Assembly: GCA_021397845.1 (NCBI GenBank) | Contig: CM038050.1 | Location: 7,940,471 to 8,004,470 of the forward strand | Direction: 5' to 3' | Source of the DNA: Areca catechu | Lineage: Eukaryota; Streptophyta; Magnoliopsida; Arecales; Arecaceae | DNA: 64,000 bases | Shown: piece after piece, positions 11,501-22,959 of the stretch | Numbering within the stretch: the stretch's first letter is position 1 | Layout: each line of letters starts with the position of its first letter | Notes under the pieces: model-generated | Seen by the model: the letters and a program-made list of their open reading frames with translations, nothing else | Told to the model about the DNA's origin: nothing | Databases searched by the model: none | Program-made: the position numbers and the translations under genes

Positions 11501-14500
11501 TATAGAAGCGAATAATTTGTCTATCTTTTCTTTAACTCTAAGGGCTGCCATTTGCCTTCTGCCTCTACCCTGCTGCCCAACCATAGTATTTGCTAACTTC
11601 CACCATGACCACCACTCCTCTATCTCCACGTCGTTCCCCCATCTAAGTTGTCAACAACTGCTTGTCCAATTCCAAAGTTAGGTTTGCCACCCTGAGGCTG
11701 TTGGTAGGCCAATGGCCTAACAAATGGTTGTGATGGAATTTCCAGCAATTCAAGATTTGGTGAAAGTCTGACTAGGAGAGGTATTCAAGGTAGATGTGGT
11801 AGTAAAGGAAATTGACAACACCAAACACAAGCAGGCAAGGTCAAGGTAGTGGAAGTAGGCTTTGAGGAAGGCCTGGAGGTGAAGAATAATTGCTGGTCGA
11901 GTCACTAGTTAATAAGGTGGAGATTCAAAGGTGGTGGAAGAAGAAGCCATAAGAAAACAATTGGTCATTTTTTCCCATTTTTTCTAGCAGGGATTAAATA
12001 ATTGCAGTATTTTTTTTTTTGTTGATATATTTAGCATACTTGTCATGAGTACTAACATCTCAAACTGTCTATGTTGAAATAAGCATAGTGATCCTGGCCA
12101 TCCATTTTGAAATGGAAGGAAAATATATTGGATAACCCTCCAATATGAAATTGTGATGTACCAAAACAAGAACTATTCAGCTTAAGCAATGGAGAGGAGA
12201 AATTGATTTTATTGTTATTATTATTATACCATTAAGCTATTTGAAATGAGGGCATTAGGAGACTCATCAAACTAGGAATGCAATTTTGCTTTCCATTTGT
12301 GGCACTACCAAGTTTTTTTTAACCATCTTTCCCTTTTGTTTGAAATATAATCAATACACATGTCACTACTATAAGATTATAATGACAACTTCTAGCCAAT
12401 AACAACTGTCAAAAACTCTCACAAATTGGAACTACTGTTACCCAAAAAAGGTTACTTTCGAGATCTCTTTCACAAAGTTTGTCATTCTATGCCAAATGGA
12501 TCACAATTCTTTTAGCCAATAATGTACAATATAACATCTAGTGCATCATAAAGGGTGAGCCTTGATGCAATGGTAAAGTTGCTCCAATGTGGCCAAGAGG
12601 TCATAGATTTGAAACATGAAAATAGTCTTTTGGCATGCAGGGTAAAGCTGCATAAATTTGAATCCCCAGTGCAATGGAGGAAGCCTCATGCACTTGGCTG
12701 CCATTTTACAGCATCTAGTCCATTATCCCTCGTCTTTCAAAATCTATGGCACTTCCATTCTCTTTACTACTACTTATCTATCAAGCAGGACAAGAATTCT
12801 CTTTACATAATCCTCCACATAAACCAACTCAGCAAACTCACATGACCTAAAGATCTAATTCTCAGATGCCCTATTGCATACTCCAAGTTGCACTTTATGG
12901 CAAGACAGATCCTCTCACACTAGCCCTTTATAGAAAATCTACTTCAATATGCTCTCCAATTTATTGGCAACCACGATAAACAAACAAAACACAGAAAGGA
13001 ACTAAAGGGCCAGAGAAAAAAATAGTGATAGTAAAAATTAACTTCATACGAGTCAATTTGCATGGAGAAGCTTTCCTCCTTTCCAATTAGGCAACTCACT
13101 ACCTAAACTTTTAGGCTATGTTTAGTTGCTAAAGAAAAGCAAAGAAAAATACTGGACAAAAATGGGGAAAAAAGAGAAACAGAGATTTTTATCTTGATTA
13201 AGTTTAGAAAAGTACAGAGGAAATCCCCTAAATTAGCTGCAATTAGTGGTTAAACAGCAGAATTGTAATCACAATTTATAGGGAGTTGGATGAAGTAGAA
13301 GATACCAATACCAGCAAACAGGTGAGCCAGGGGACAACTAACATGGATTGAAAAGGAAAATACACCTAGTAACAACATTTTCAACTCTATCTGTTTACAC
13401 AACATTCCATAAAACAGTAAGAGAGCAGAAAAGAGTAGAATTGCATCAAATAAAGCATACCTGGAGAGTCAAGGCACTGGTATGTTTGGTGACCAAGAAA
13501 TTAGTCAAATTCACAAAATACGCCAAGGCAGAGTTAAACAGCAGATACCAAATAATTTTGAAATCTTTTCTGGCAAGCGCTAATAAGATACCAACCACAT
13601 TTTCCTCCATGAAAATTGTTGCTGGAAGCAGGAAAACTACTGCTATCGGAGCCATATACAGGAGGAGATTCATAGAATTAAGCTTTTCCCTGATATATCA
13701 TAAATATTGACAGGAGAAAATATGTTTTAGTATAGATGTTTTAAGACAAGAATGAATTCCATGGTGAGGAAAGCATATCCAAAGAACATAATCATAAATG
13801 AGATAACAAGTACTCAAAGAAGATATAATGCAATCTTGATATTTGGGATATGTCCATAAATTGTTAGAAAGAAATGCATTCCTTACCCTTCAGAGGACAA
13901 CAAAATCCCTTGCAGCACTGATTTAAGTGCCCTTGCAGCAGTTGCACCGATGCACATGATAAACCCAAACAAATGAAAACTTGGCTCTCCCTGTGAAGTC
14001 AAAACATAAGAAAGTCATTATTTAATAATGTCAGTCTTAAAGTCTTGATGAACAAGCATACCCAATATATAACTAGATACAATAGAATTCACAGAATAAT
14101 TTGCCTTGCCACCAAGAAAAAAATACACATATTACAATGAACAATATAATATACAGATTTGTCTAAAAAATTAGCATTACTAATTAGGGTTGGAAGTGGT
14201 GGGCCTGGGCTTGGTAAGCCTCAGGTCATGCCATGGCCTAGGCTTGAGGCAGTTCAGGTTGAGTTTGGGCCTACAAGTAAGGCTCAAAGGAATTTTGGGC
14301 CAGTTCGGCTCAATATTTGGCTTGGACTGGGCTCAAATACCGAGCCCATCCTCATTTTCCTCCTCGATTCTCTCTTCCACCTCTATCCCGCCCACTCGCC
14401 TTCTCCCAAACACTAGATCTTGTTGGGTTTCAGTAGCACAGTGGAAGGATGGATTTCAAAATTTTTTAATTTGAAACTCCAAATAAACTTGAAACCCTAA

Positions 14501-17500
14501 GCCCAAGATCCCTTATTCATTACAATTAACAAGTCATTCAATTAGGGTTTGGAAAAATACCTGAAATCCTAATTCCTTCTTTCCACTAGGCGCAGAAGTG
14601 CATGCCCTCCAAAAATGATCCACAAAGGAATTGATCCTAAGAAGCACTCCTTAGCAGGTTGCTTAAACCACCGGGACTCTTCACTTTGGCCTTTCTTCCT
14701 TTGGTAGCCTCTCCTTCCTTGCTCAGACCCTTGCCCTCCAGTAGAGCACTTTGAGCCCTCTCCTTAACCTTTCTTCACTCTCTTTTTCACTTATTCACTT
14801 CCTAAACCCTTGTCTTAAAATAGTGTACTTGTCTTAAGACAAGACCTAAGTTCTGACAAGAAAAGGAAGAGACAAGGAGAGTGTGGCAGAGTGTGAGTGT
14901 AAGAATGCAGGAAAGAAAGGATTTGTGATACCCATCGGCCTAAACACCGATGGCTTTTTATAGGAGATGGGGAGGCGTCAGATAAGCCTTATCATCAGCC
15001 TTTGATCTATCCAAACACAGATCACATAAGACCCTTCACTAAGGAGTCTTATCTTGGAAGGTCAAGACCTTTCATGTGCCAAAAGCCTTATATCCCTTTG
15101 TCTGGATAATGTGGCCCACTTATCCTCATGCCATGTGGCATGTAATCGACAGGGAGGTTGCTTAGATGGCGTGGAATGAAGTGACCTTTCCAAGAGTCAA
15201 GTTCCTTCATTGTGAAGGATTCTTGGATTTAAATCATTTGCGGTTATCATGAAGGGACGCAACCCTTCATGTGCGCGCCACCTTAATTCACCGCCCCTTC
15301 CTTTCTTTCACCGGTAATATGCCATAATGATTGGACAAGGGATAAGGCTAGGGACGCCTTGCTTCATCTAGAAACAAAGTTCCATAAGCAGGACTCTAGG
15401 TCCTTTTCTGCGTGCCATATACTCCTGCGCACAATTTAATTTGGTGCCAAGAGTTCCACCACTTTAGGACTCTTCATTTAATCTGATAAATGCTAATAAA
15501 ATCTGGATAAAACCAGATAAATGCTGCCCCACCTTGGACTCAACCCAATCTAGGATTCCCTCAAATTGGCTAGCCCATTAAGCAACCTTTAGATCCAATT
15601 CAATTGGGCTAGGAGTTAAGTTAGCCAACAATGCTAGTGTGCAATTTAGCTAACCAATTAGGATCACATGATCCTAATAAAATGCCAATTGACTTCCTAG
15701 GCCAATTCCCTAATGTGTGTGATCCTTTGGGTTCCACATCTAGCCAGCAGCAGGTTTAGGTCTAAGCTAATTCGATCCAATCGAATCCGATTTGACCTAA
15801 TTAGGTCAAATTGAGCTGACCTAAGTTACCAATTCAAGCTAGCTTTCGAATTGACTCATGAATCCAATCGAATTGATTCATGAAAACTTACAAGACATAA
15901 TTGACGTCTAGCAACGTGTCATGCCTACCTGGAAGATGAGAAATTTGGTGGAAAGTACCAAAATACCTTTCAGTGGAAAGTTATCATGCAATTCAATCTT
16001 TCAATCTTCCTTGATCCTAAATAAGTGATGGGTATGGATAAATGTCAAACCCTAGCATTTAGTCATTTCGAATCTCAATTCGATAATGAAGACTCTGCTG
16101 ATGACTGATTAGAAACCACTTCTAATCTCATCCTGCTTTGATCAAAGACTCCCTGAGTCATCAAACGAAGAGATTACATGGGATAACACTTTCTCTTACT
16201 AGGAAAGATCGATTCCTTGTTGGCATACTCAAATCCTTCATACACCTTCCACCATATCCAAGAACATCCCATACATGACTCAAACTCATGAATGAGTATG
16301 AACCAAAACATGGCTTAGTATGCATAAGGAACCATGGTGACCTCAGGTTTGAAGATCACTTGCACAACTCCCACTATGAGAACTATTTCTTGACAAATAG
16401 TAAGACTTCTATAAGATAGTCTCAGTGCGGATCAGTTCAGTGAACTCATACCCTAATGAGCATCCTTATCCTTGTAGTAGTGTCTCTACACAAGTGGCTG
16501 TGAGACCAACCACCCTCTCCATCGAGCATACATAGGATAAGCTAGTCTTTCCAGAAGCATCGATCCCCGAATTGATGATCCAACGACTAGGAACATTTTA
16601 GATTAAGGTTTATAGGAACTTAGGTCTCACCGGTACGATCTTCATCATAACCCTAATTCCTTTGCCCTAAAATATGGGGTTCATCATAATCTTTAAATAA
16701 GATACAGCAATATGATGAAACAAATGCCTTTTATTAATATATTAATGTCATACAAGAATTGGAAGATTACAAAAATGCCCTTACAAAGATTGGCTTTTAG
16801 GGCACTTTTCTTTCAGATCTAAGACGAGCTAGGTTTTCTTCGGCAAGATCTCTAGTCCTCCCATGGCTTACAACAAAAGCATGCCACGATCGATCCTCGC
16901 CACCTTCGACCCTAAATTGCCATACCTGGTGGCTAGAGAGCATGGTCAAGTCTCATTGCAATGGGTTTCTTCGAGCTCCCATAAATCATGAGGGCTAACC
17001 TTTCCCTATCTCTCTTTAGGGCTTCTTCAAGCTCCCATGGTGGAAATCAATAACCTTAAGAAGTGGTGCCACCATGCCACGGAGAAGGCCTTCCTCGCAA
17101 CAACTCCAAAATGCTAAGGTGGCAGCACCTCGGAGATGGGGATCGGTCAGGAAGAGTTCTTGGCAAATAATGATGGAGGGGATATGAGATGCAAGGGAGA
17201 AGGCAGCAGCAATAACAAAGAGGAAGATGATGGTTAGCCCGACATCACCTCTCGACTATAGCTGTAGATCTAGCATGTTGACTAGCAATGGGAGCAACGC
17301 TCCTGTAGAAAGTATTTCTGTTATCAAGTAGAATATCCTCCTTCCATGAGTGAGCTCATTGCAGAAAAGATGAGGCCCGGAGACGATTTCAATGAATTCG
17401 CAACATGTTGGCAAGAGATGGCAGCTTAAGCAAGGACAAACATGGAGAAAGAGGATGAGGTTCGAATGATCATCGAGAACTATGATCCTAGTTTGCAAAG

Positions 17501-20500
17501 AGGTCTTATGAATGGCATCAAAACTTATAATGAGCTTTACTGCCAAGCCACTCAATATTCAACCCCACATGTACAAATGGCCTAACCCACTTTTGTGAGA
17601 TCAAAGATAAAGATAAATCATGAAAGGCCAAACCTACTTACTCGTGTTTATTCAACTATTGATGGTACTGCCTCCTTTGATATCATAGGGGCAATCCATC
17701 CTACTAATGATCAACCTTGCGATCAACTTAGCACAGACAACTTTGGCAAACGAGATCACCAAGATCCCAACCATTTCTCAATTATAGCCATTTTTTCTAT
17801 CCACATTAAAACAAATTTTCATCAAACTTCCCAACATAAAATCTTGGTAACCTAGCAAGACTATTATCATTATTGCCCCTTCCATCAAGTGGCTGGACAT
17901 ACCTCAAAGGCATGAACCACTTTCAGAGAACTCGTATGTGATCTAAATGACAAAAGATAGAAAGATAGGGAGCAAATTCGGGCACACCTAGACCTGGAAG
18001 CAAGCCCCTATGGCTATAAGCAATACCGATGACATGCTTCCTGACCTTTTGCCACAAAACCCTCTGCATGCATCGCTATAGCATTCTTTCCCTAAACGAC
18101 CATAGACATTTGGTACCTAGCTCCTATTAGGTAAGGAATTGGATGTATGACAACCCCAAGGTATTGGCAAGCCACACTTGGCACTGAGATCCAGCCTGCA
18201 TACCAAGTTCCCTCTCCTTCACCTAATTCAATCTCCGAAACCACAATTTAGAGAAGCACCACACAACAGCTTTGATGTGATAAAGTCCACATTTTCTCCT
18301 CTAGCATGCCCTAATCTCCATGAGGCTCAATCTCTTCTTGAGACCCAGATCTCGCATGATAGCTCTGGCACAATAGAGTCTACTTCACCTGCAGATAACT
18401 CTGCTCCTTTAGCAGACATCATCTGCATGCTATATGATTTTCAATATTTTTTTAACCCAACATCCACATCATTTGCATGTTATTTGATTTTCAAATCTTT
18501 TACCTATATGATCAACTTGACTAGACCCTGATTCCTGGAGTAGCGAATCTATACACTAAGCTAGAATAGACAGTTGGTGTGCTACTTGAAGACCAACATT
18601 TTCAAAATATTTTAAAAAAATACAATTTTAAAAATTGTTTTATAAGACAGGTCACCATCTTTAAACAGCAAACCCTTTCCAAAATCAGTCAAGGCTCTGT
18701 TGATTTTAAGATTAGCAAGCAAGCGAATTCACCCCATCCTGATAGCAAACTCCTAAGCGACCAGGGATCAACACGAGGAAAAGGGTTTCTTCCCTAAAAA
18801 CTAAAATCTACATAGCTAAGGGCCCGCAAAAGAACAACCAATAGCCAGCAAGCAACATCTCTCAAAAGTCACCTTGCTCTTTTTTTGAAACATGCTTAAA
18901 ACTGATAAGCATTGCTAAATGCTTTCTGGACTATGTTCTCAAAGGAGATTTAGAAAAGTCAAGTCTTCCCTTCCTTGGATTGTTATCTCACACATCAAAA
19001 TGGCATAAGGAGGACAAACCGCGGTTGTCTACATAAGGATGTCATGACTAGAATTTCCTCTTAAAGAACCTATCAAGGAGGAGCAAGTTGTAGACCCTTG
19101 GCTCTTGACACCCAAAGAGAGACCAAAAGTATCACTAATAATGCCAACCCAGATCTTTGCACTCCAATAAATGGGTTTGGCCTTGCCATTTTCCTTGCAT
19201 CGCATGCAAAGCATTCAATTTTACAGAGAAAATAGATCCTAGGACTTCTTGGAAACAATTGAAAGTGGTATTGTACCATCAGTGCCCTACAAACAGTATG
19301 ATCTTGCTGTCAATACCATATTGACACTATGTAACAGCCATTAGTATCCTTAAGTTTCTAGGACCAACCGATGGTGGATCTTGACTATCGATTGCCTACC
19401 GACACCTAACCAATTGCCTACCAACCATATACCGTCACTAGGCCCTTGACATCTATCTAAACTCCAATTACCCAAGTTGATGTCTACTCATATTTTTAAT
19501 TAATTTTGACGAGTTTCGGACAATTTATCACTAATTCCTTTAATCCTACACTGGATACATGATCATTGGACCTTCGCAAGAGGTCCTATATAAACCCCCA
19601 CCTCTCAAGGGGCCAAGAATCATCACAAGATTGCTAAGGAATCACCGAAGTCTCAAAGAAGGAGCTTCGAACCTTTGCAATAGCACTCTTCTTGACATTA
19701 AAGCTTTCCTACATTGATGAAGGTCACGGTTCCAAGCCTTTGCACTCCTGGAGGTTGCAAAGGACTCGTTGGGGCTCATAGGAGAATGATCTGGCTAAAT
19801 GCATCAAAAAGGGGAACTTTATTCTTCTCTTTTCTCTTCATTTCTAGTTTTGCTTAATTTTTTGCATCAACATAATTTAACTCAATTTCTGCATATTAGC
19901 TAAGCCTGTAGCCCTTCTTTTCCTTTTCAACTTTTTAAAGAAAGGCAAGGTGTTCCCAATACCCGCGCCCCCCCCCCCCACTTTCCCAACAAAAAAAATC
20001 TCATAGATTAGCATCATAGTAAATTGGTCCTTTCAATTTCTAGTTTAGATTTATTTACTTCACCCAAATTGGTCTAATTTCTTTAAATCTTTCTTTCCTA
20101 GGCACTTTGAAACCCTTAGGTTGGGTATATCCTTGTTCTAAAGAGGTTGGACTTATATCAAACATCTTCTACGAAAGCAATTTTCATTTCTTGGTGACCA
20201 AAGAAATGTCTGGTGGCAATCATGGGCAGCATGTTTGTAGCGGTGGGATCCTGTGGGCAGTTAGAGTCCTACATATAGTGTAGACCCTTCATCTAGGAGC
20301 AAAAAGCATCATAACCAGGTCCTACAGTAGAAACTTGTTCTTAACCTGACATCGACCCTTTATGAATTGGTGCAATATAAATAGGAAACGTGATTTTTGA
20401 TCAACACCTGCCAAAACTTTAGACCTAAAAGAAAATCTAGCAGATATCAAGAACTTCATTCATCTTGAGGCATGTAATAATTACAAAAAAGAATCATATT

Positions 20501-21538
20501 TAAACACAATTGAATGATGTCAACAATTAATATTCACAGTGTAACGGATGCAAAGACCACAAGAAACAACAGGTTGAAACTGATTCTCACTTCATGTTCA
20601 TTTATTGATGCAAGTCCATCTGAAACGAGCACTGATGCCTTATTGTTGTTATGACAGTAAGTAATTAAAGGAAAAGGTAACGGTATTTCAGAAATGGACA
20701 ACAAATAAAGTAAATATGACAAAACTCAACAACCAAAACTAAACTAGCCCAATATACAGAACATAAGGGTTTCTATGGCGGGATAAGCATCTGTGAAGCA
20801 ATACTGCATTGTCTAAACATCCAGAACAGATAAAACAAAGTAATTCAACATACGAAAAAGGTTATGATTCTCGACTTGTCAAGAGTCCTGCAGCTCCACT
20901 TCAATTAGATTTAACAAAGACCACCAATTTTTCGATCAAAATCCATATAACAGCGTAAATCTAACATATTTAATTGCATGATAAAACAAAATACCAAACC
21001 ACAGATCAGACAACCAAGAAGCATAAAAATAAGCCGATCAATCTTGCAAGCGTTCAGATAAAATATTCACCCCGCTAGCGATGATGACGCCGGTGACGAC
21101 CGGAACAAGCGTCAGGTAAGTGATCCAGGCCTCCCGGCGGACGGTCATAATGTAAGCGAAGACCGCCGTGAAGAAGGGCGTGGTGGCGCCGACGGCCTGA
21201 TTGAAGGAAACGGGAAGAAAGCGAAGGGAGATATTGCCGCTGACGACGGAGCCACAGAAGACGAGACTGAGCGCCGAGATCTTAAAGAACTGGACACGGG
21301 ATCTGACGGTCTGCAGGGGGACGAGCTTGAGCCAGGCAATGGCGACGTAGCTGAGCAGGGAGCAGGCCGTCATGTGGCACATGGTGAGGAAGATCGGGTA
21401 CTTGAACCCGTAGTTGCTCAGAAGGTATTTGTTCAAAAGAAGCACCCCGATGTTCGACGAATACCACGCCGTCACCAGCCCGATCGTGAACAACCGCCCG
21501 GTCACCAGCGACGGCGTCGATCCCCCCTTCGCGCTCAT
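8432..21538 (-). CDS. Nucleotide-sugar / sugar-phosphate translocator (TPT/NST family), four-exon gene
   Basis: The joined exons (21538-21071, 13990-13887, 13689-13461, 8578-8432) give 948 bp, 315 residues plus stop, the usual length for the plant At3g11320/At5g05820-type probable sugar-phosphate/phosphate translocators; that group is close to the Golgi UDP-uronic-acid transporters. Every junction is GT-AG and keeps frame. Family landmarks are present: WYSSNIGVLLLNKYLLSNYG near residue 25, FPIFLTMCH-like KYPIFLTMCHMTACS, LPVSFNQAVGATTPFFTA in the middle, NSALAYFVNLTNFLVTKHTS and ALTLQVLGNAKGAVAVV near the end. About ten hydrophobic segments fit a multi-pass Golgi antiporter. The Lys/Arg-rich C terminus (SKKRNK) faces the cytosol in this family. 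The precise substrate cannot be told from sequence. The introns are transposon-laden: 7080, 197 and 4882 bp. Confidence 0.95.
9452..10558 (+). mobile_element. 5'-truncated LINE fragment in intron 3 of the transporter gene
   Basis: A non-LTR retrotransposon 3' end. A 13-bp duplication GGAGCTCCTGGTC flanks it exactly (9439-9451 and 10559-10571), and it ends in a 15-A tail. The decayed reading frame contains a zf-RVT-like cysteine/histidine motif (CLVCGHDNETLEHVLFLCP, about 9665-9720), then an RNase H-like domain (FDGSVKGTRDGAGFVIRG from about 10057; VYRKTNSVADWVASYIANHS near 10370-10430) as in plant L1-type elements. Several stops and at least one frameshift separate the pieces. Its orientation is opposite to the host gene. 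Confidence 0.85.
12552..12672 (+). mobile_element. Au-type SINE relic
   Basis: The sequence GATGCAATGGTAAAGTTGCT (A-box region), followed by CCAAGAGGTCATAGATTTGA (B-box region) and 'gcatgcagggtaaagctgca', follows the layout of the plant Au SINE family. It is mutated and lacks a clear tail or target duplication. It lies in intron 3 of the transporter gene, opposite in orientation to that gene. Confidence 0.6.
13461..13689 (-). CDS. Transporter exon 3
   Basis: 229 bp encoding EKLNSMNLLLYMAPIAVVFL through to TLQ. Acceptor TATCAG|GGAAAA and donor CTCCAG|GTATGC are both canonical. The split Gly codon is restored across the 197-bp intron 2. Confidence 0.94.
13887..13990 (-). CDS. Transporter exon 2
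   Basis: 104 bp, too short for a standalone ORF call. It encodes GEPSFHLFGFIMCIGATAAR followed by ALKSVLQGILLSSEG, a highly conserved block of the family. Acceptor TTCACAG|GGAGAG, donor GAAGG|GTAAGG, ending in phase 2. Confidence 0.93.
14421..16815. mobile_element. Solo LTR, 2.4 kb, with perfect 5-bp target duplication
   Basis: The element starts TGTTGGGTTTC and ends TTTTCTTTCA, and is flanked on both sides by GATCT (14416-14420 and 16816-16820). It has no internal coding region, so it is a single LTR left after recombination. Its right end, with 'attggcttttagggca' after a T/A-rich segment, matches the right ends of the solo LTRs at 36409-38634 and 52228-54054. The interior also shares the 'ggtgacctca' block with the third copy. 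It inserted in intron 1 of the transporter gene. Confidence 0.85.
17250..18060 (+). pseudogene. Ty3/gypsy gag relic in intron 1 of the transporter gene
   Basis: On the plus strand a broken frame keeps the classical gypsy gag pattern. GDDFNEFATCWQEMAA and EDEVRMIIENYDPSLQRGLM lie at about 17380-17510, followed some 360 bp later by DYYHYCPFHQVAGHTSKA and a relic of the 'LR..I.DLI' segment near 17860-17950. Stops interrupt it several times. No protease or RT follows in a form I can read. It is older than the adjacent solo LTR, which is far better preserved. Confidence 0.65.
18060..19300. other. Intronic stretch without recognisable features
   Basis: Part of intron 1 of the transporter gene. Short open frames on both strands have no known motif. 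The sequence may be further decayed interior of the retroelement whose gag relic lies just upstream. Confidence 0.35.
19586..19595 (+). promoter_or_regulatory. TATA-box-like site in an LTR-like segment
   Basis: CTATATAAAC is followed by a pyrimidine-rich 'ccccacctctcaagg' start-like region, the pattern seen in plant LTR promoters. It may belong to the 3' LTR of the gypsy relic at 17250-18060. Both LTR ends are unresolved. Confidence 0.35.
21071..21538 (-). CDS. Transporter exon 1
   Basis: 156 codons from the ATG at 21538. I chose this ATG because homologous residues start a few codons later and the sequence upstream is a low-complexity GAG-rich leader. The donor is GGG|GTGAAT. The exon is strongly G/C-rich at third positions, unlike the AT-rich introns. 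Confidence 0.93.
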
Positions 21539-21539
21539 C

Positions 21540-22950
21540 TCTCCTCCTCCTCCTCCTCCTCAACCTCCGCCCCCGCCTCTATGGATTCGAGATCCGGGAA
21601 GAAATATAGATGGGATCTCGGGAATAAATAGGATTTAAGCGTTTCTGCGGGAGATGATATAGGGTTTGGGGAATGAGGGTTACAGTCTTAAGGGGGGAGG
21701 GAAATGGGGAAGGATCGGAGGAGAGGATTTCATGAGATTTGCCTGAACGGGTTAGAGGAAACAAGAAGAAGAGAGAGAGGAAAGAAATGGAGAGAGAGAA
21801 AGAGAGAGCTGAGAAAACGTGGCCTTTATTCGCAGGATAAGAGGAGAAAAGGAGGTTTCCGTTGATCAAGTGGCTGGATTGGAAGCGCGGAGATCTTTAT
21901 CTCCGTGGAGATTCGGTTGCCTTCCGTTGATTCGGTGGAACCTAGTTGTTTGTTGTGGGGTCTAATTTTATTAAGTTTCTTTCCGCCTAATTTGATTTTT
22001 TTATATTGTTTTAGATGCTATTGGGTTCTCTTCCGCCTAATTTGCATTCTTCGGAATATTTCGCTGTAGGATGGGGCCTTCGTGAGCAGCTACGTTAGGT
22101 TTACCCCCCCCCCCCCCCCAATCCCTCCAATTTATGGAAAAAAAAAAAAAAGTAACAAGTTGATGTTGACGTCAAACCGGATTAGAAAATTAACATTATA
22201 GCGTTATGATAAAAAAGTCAGCTAGCAATCCTAAATCATGCTAGAAAGCAAGACAATGTGTCAGTTATCATATCTCGTTTGTATCATATCCCGTACCTTC
22301 GATCCCGAGCTAAAGAGTGCAAGGTTCTTTTCGGGATAGGATAATTTAAAAAGTTAAATTTTTTATTAAATTATCATATATGATATAAAAAATAAAAAAA
22401 AATGATGAGCCTTATGCTCGATATTTTTTAAAAAGAAAATAAAATAAATAGAAGAAAAATATAGATATTTGATAAAATTTCAAGTGATAGTAATTCATAC
22501 TTAACAAAAAAAATATTTTTAATAAAATATATTTATCATCGTTGAATTTATTTTGATACTTTTTTAAATTCATTCAATAAAAAAAAAATATAAAATAATT
22601 AAAATATAAATGATATTATACAAACGATCATGTGATTATGGTCATTATATAAAAAAATAATTAGAGATGATAATGCTATCTTGGTATTAAAAAAATATTT
22701 TATTGTTGATAGATATATTTATAAATTTGACTATATTTCTACGTACGGTTACTTCCAACAAAGCATAGTAATATTTTTCTAGTATCATTTTTTGAAGAAA
22801 TTTTTTTATTAATCAAATATGATAAAAGTTATTTTTCTTAGCAATTATTTTTCTAGATAAACGATTTTCGGGAATCATGACATACCTGATCGCTTTTCTA
22901 TATCACATGTGCACGCGTGCACGCGCATGCACACATATATATAGTATCTT
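21540..22950. other. Upstream region and presumed promoter of the transporter gene
   Basis: The first 330 bases (21540-21870) are a G/A-rich leader rich in GAGGAG and GAGAGA runs, probably 5' UTR of the minus-strand transcript. Further out lies a 16-bp C homopolymer (22104-22119), then about 600 bp of very AT-rich sequence. I cannot assign a TATA box with confidence. No gene is present. Confidence 0.45.
22905..22943. repeat. 39-bp strictly alternating purine-pyrimidine tract
   Basis: From 'acatgtgcacgcgtgcac' through 'gcgcatgcacac' to 'atatatata', every step alternates purine and pyrimidine. Such a tract can adopt Z-DNA. It also contains GCATGC and two GTGCAC palindromes. Confidence 0.85.
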
Positions 22951-22959
22951 TAGAATATC

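Noticed and set aside
21374..21638. Plus-strand and alternative minus-strand frames over the first transporter exon
   Set aside because: They are shadows of the GC-rich exon 1; the frame matching the translocator family is unambiguous.
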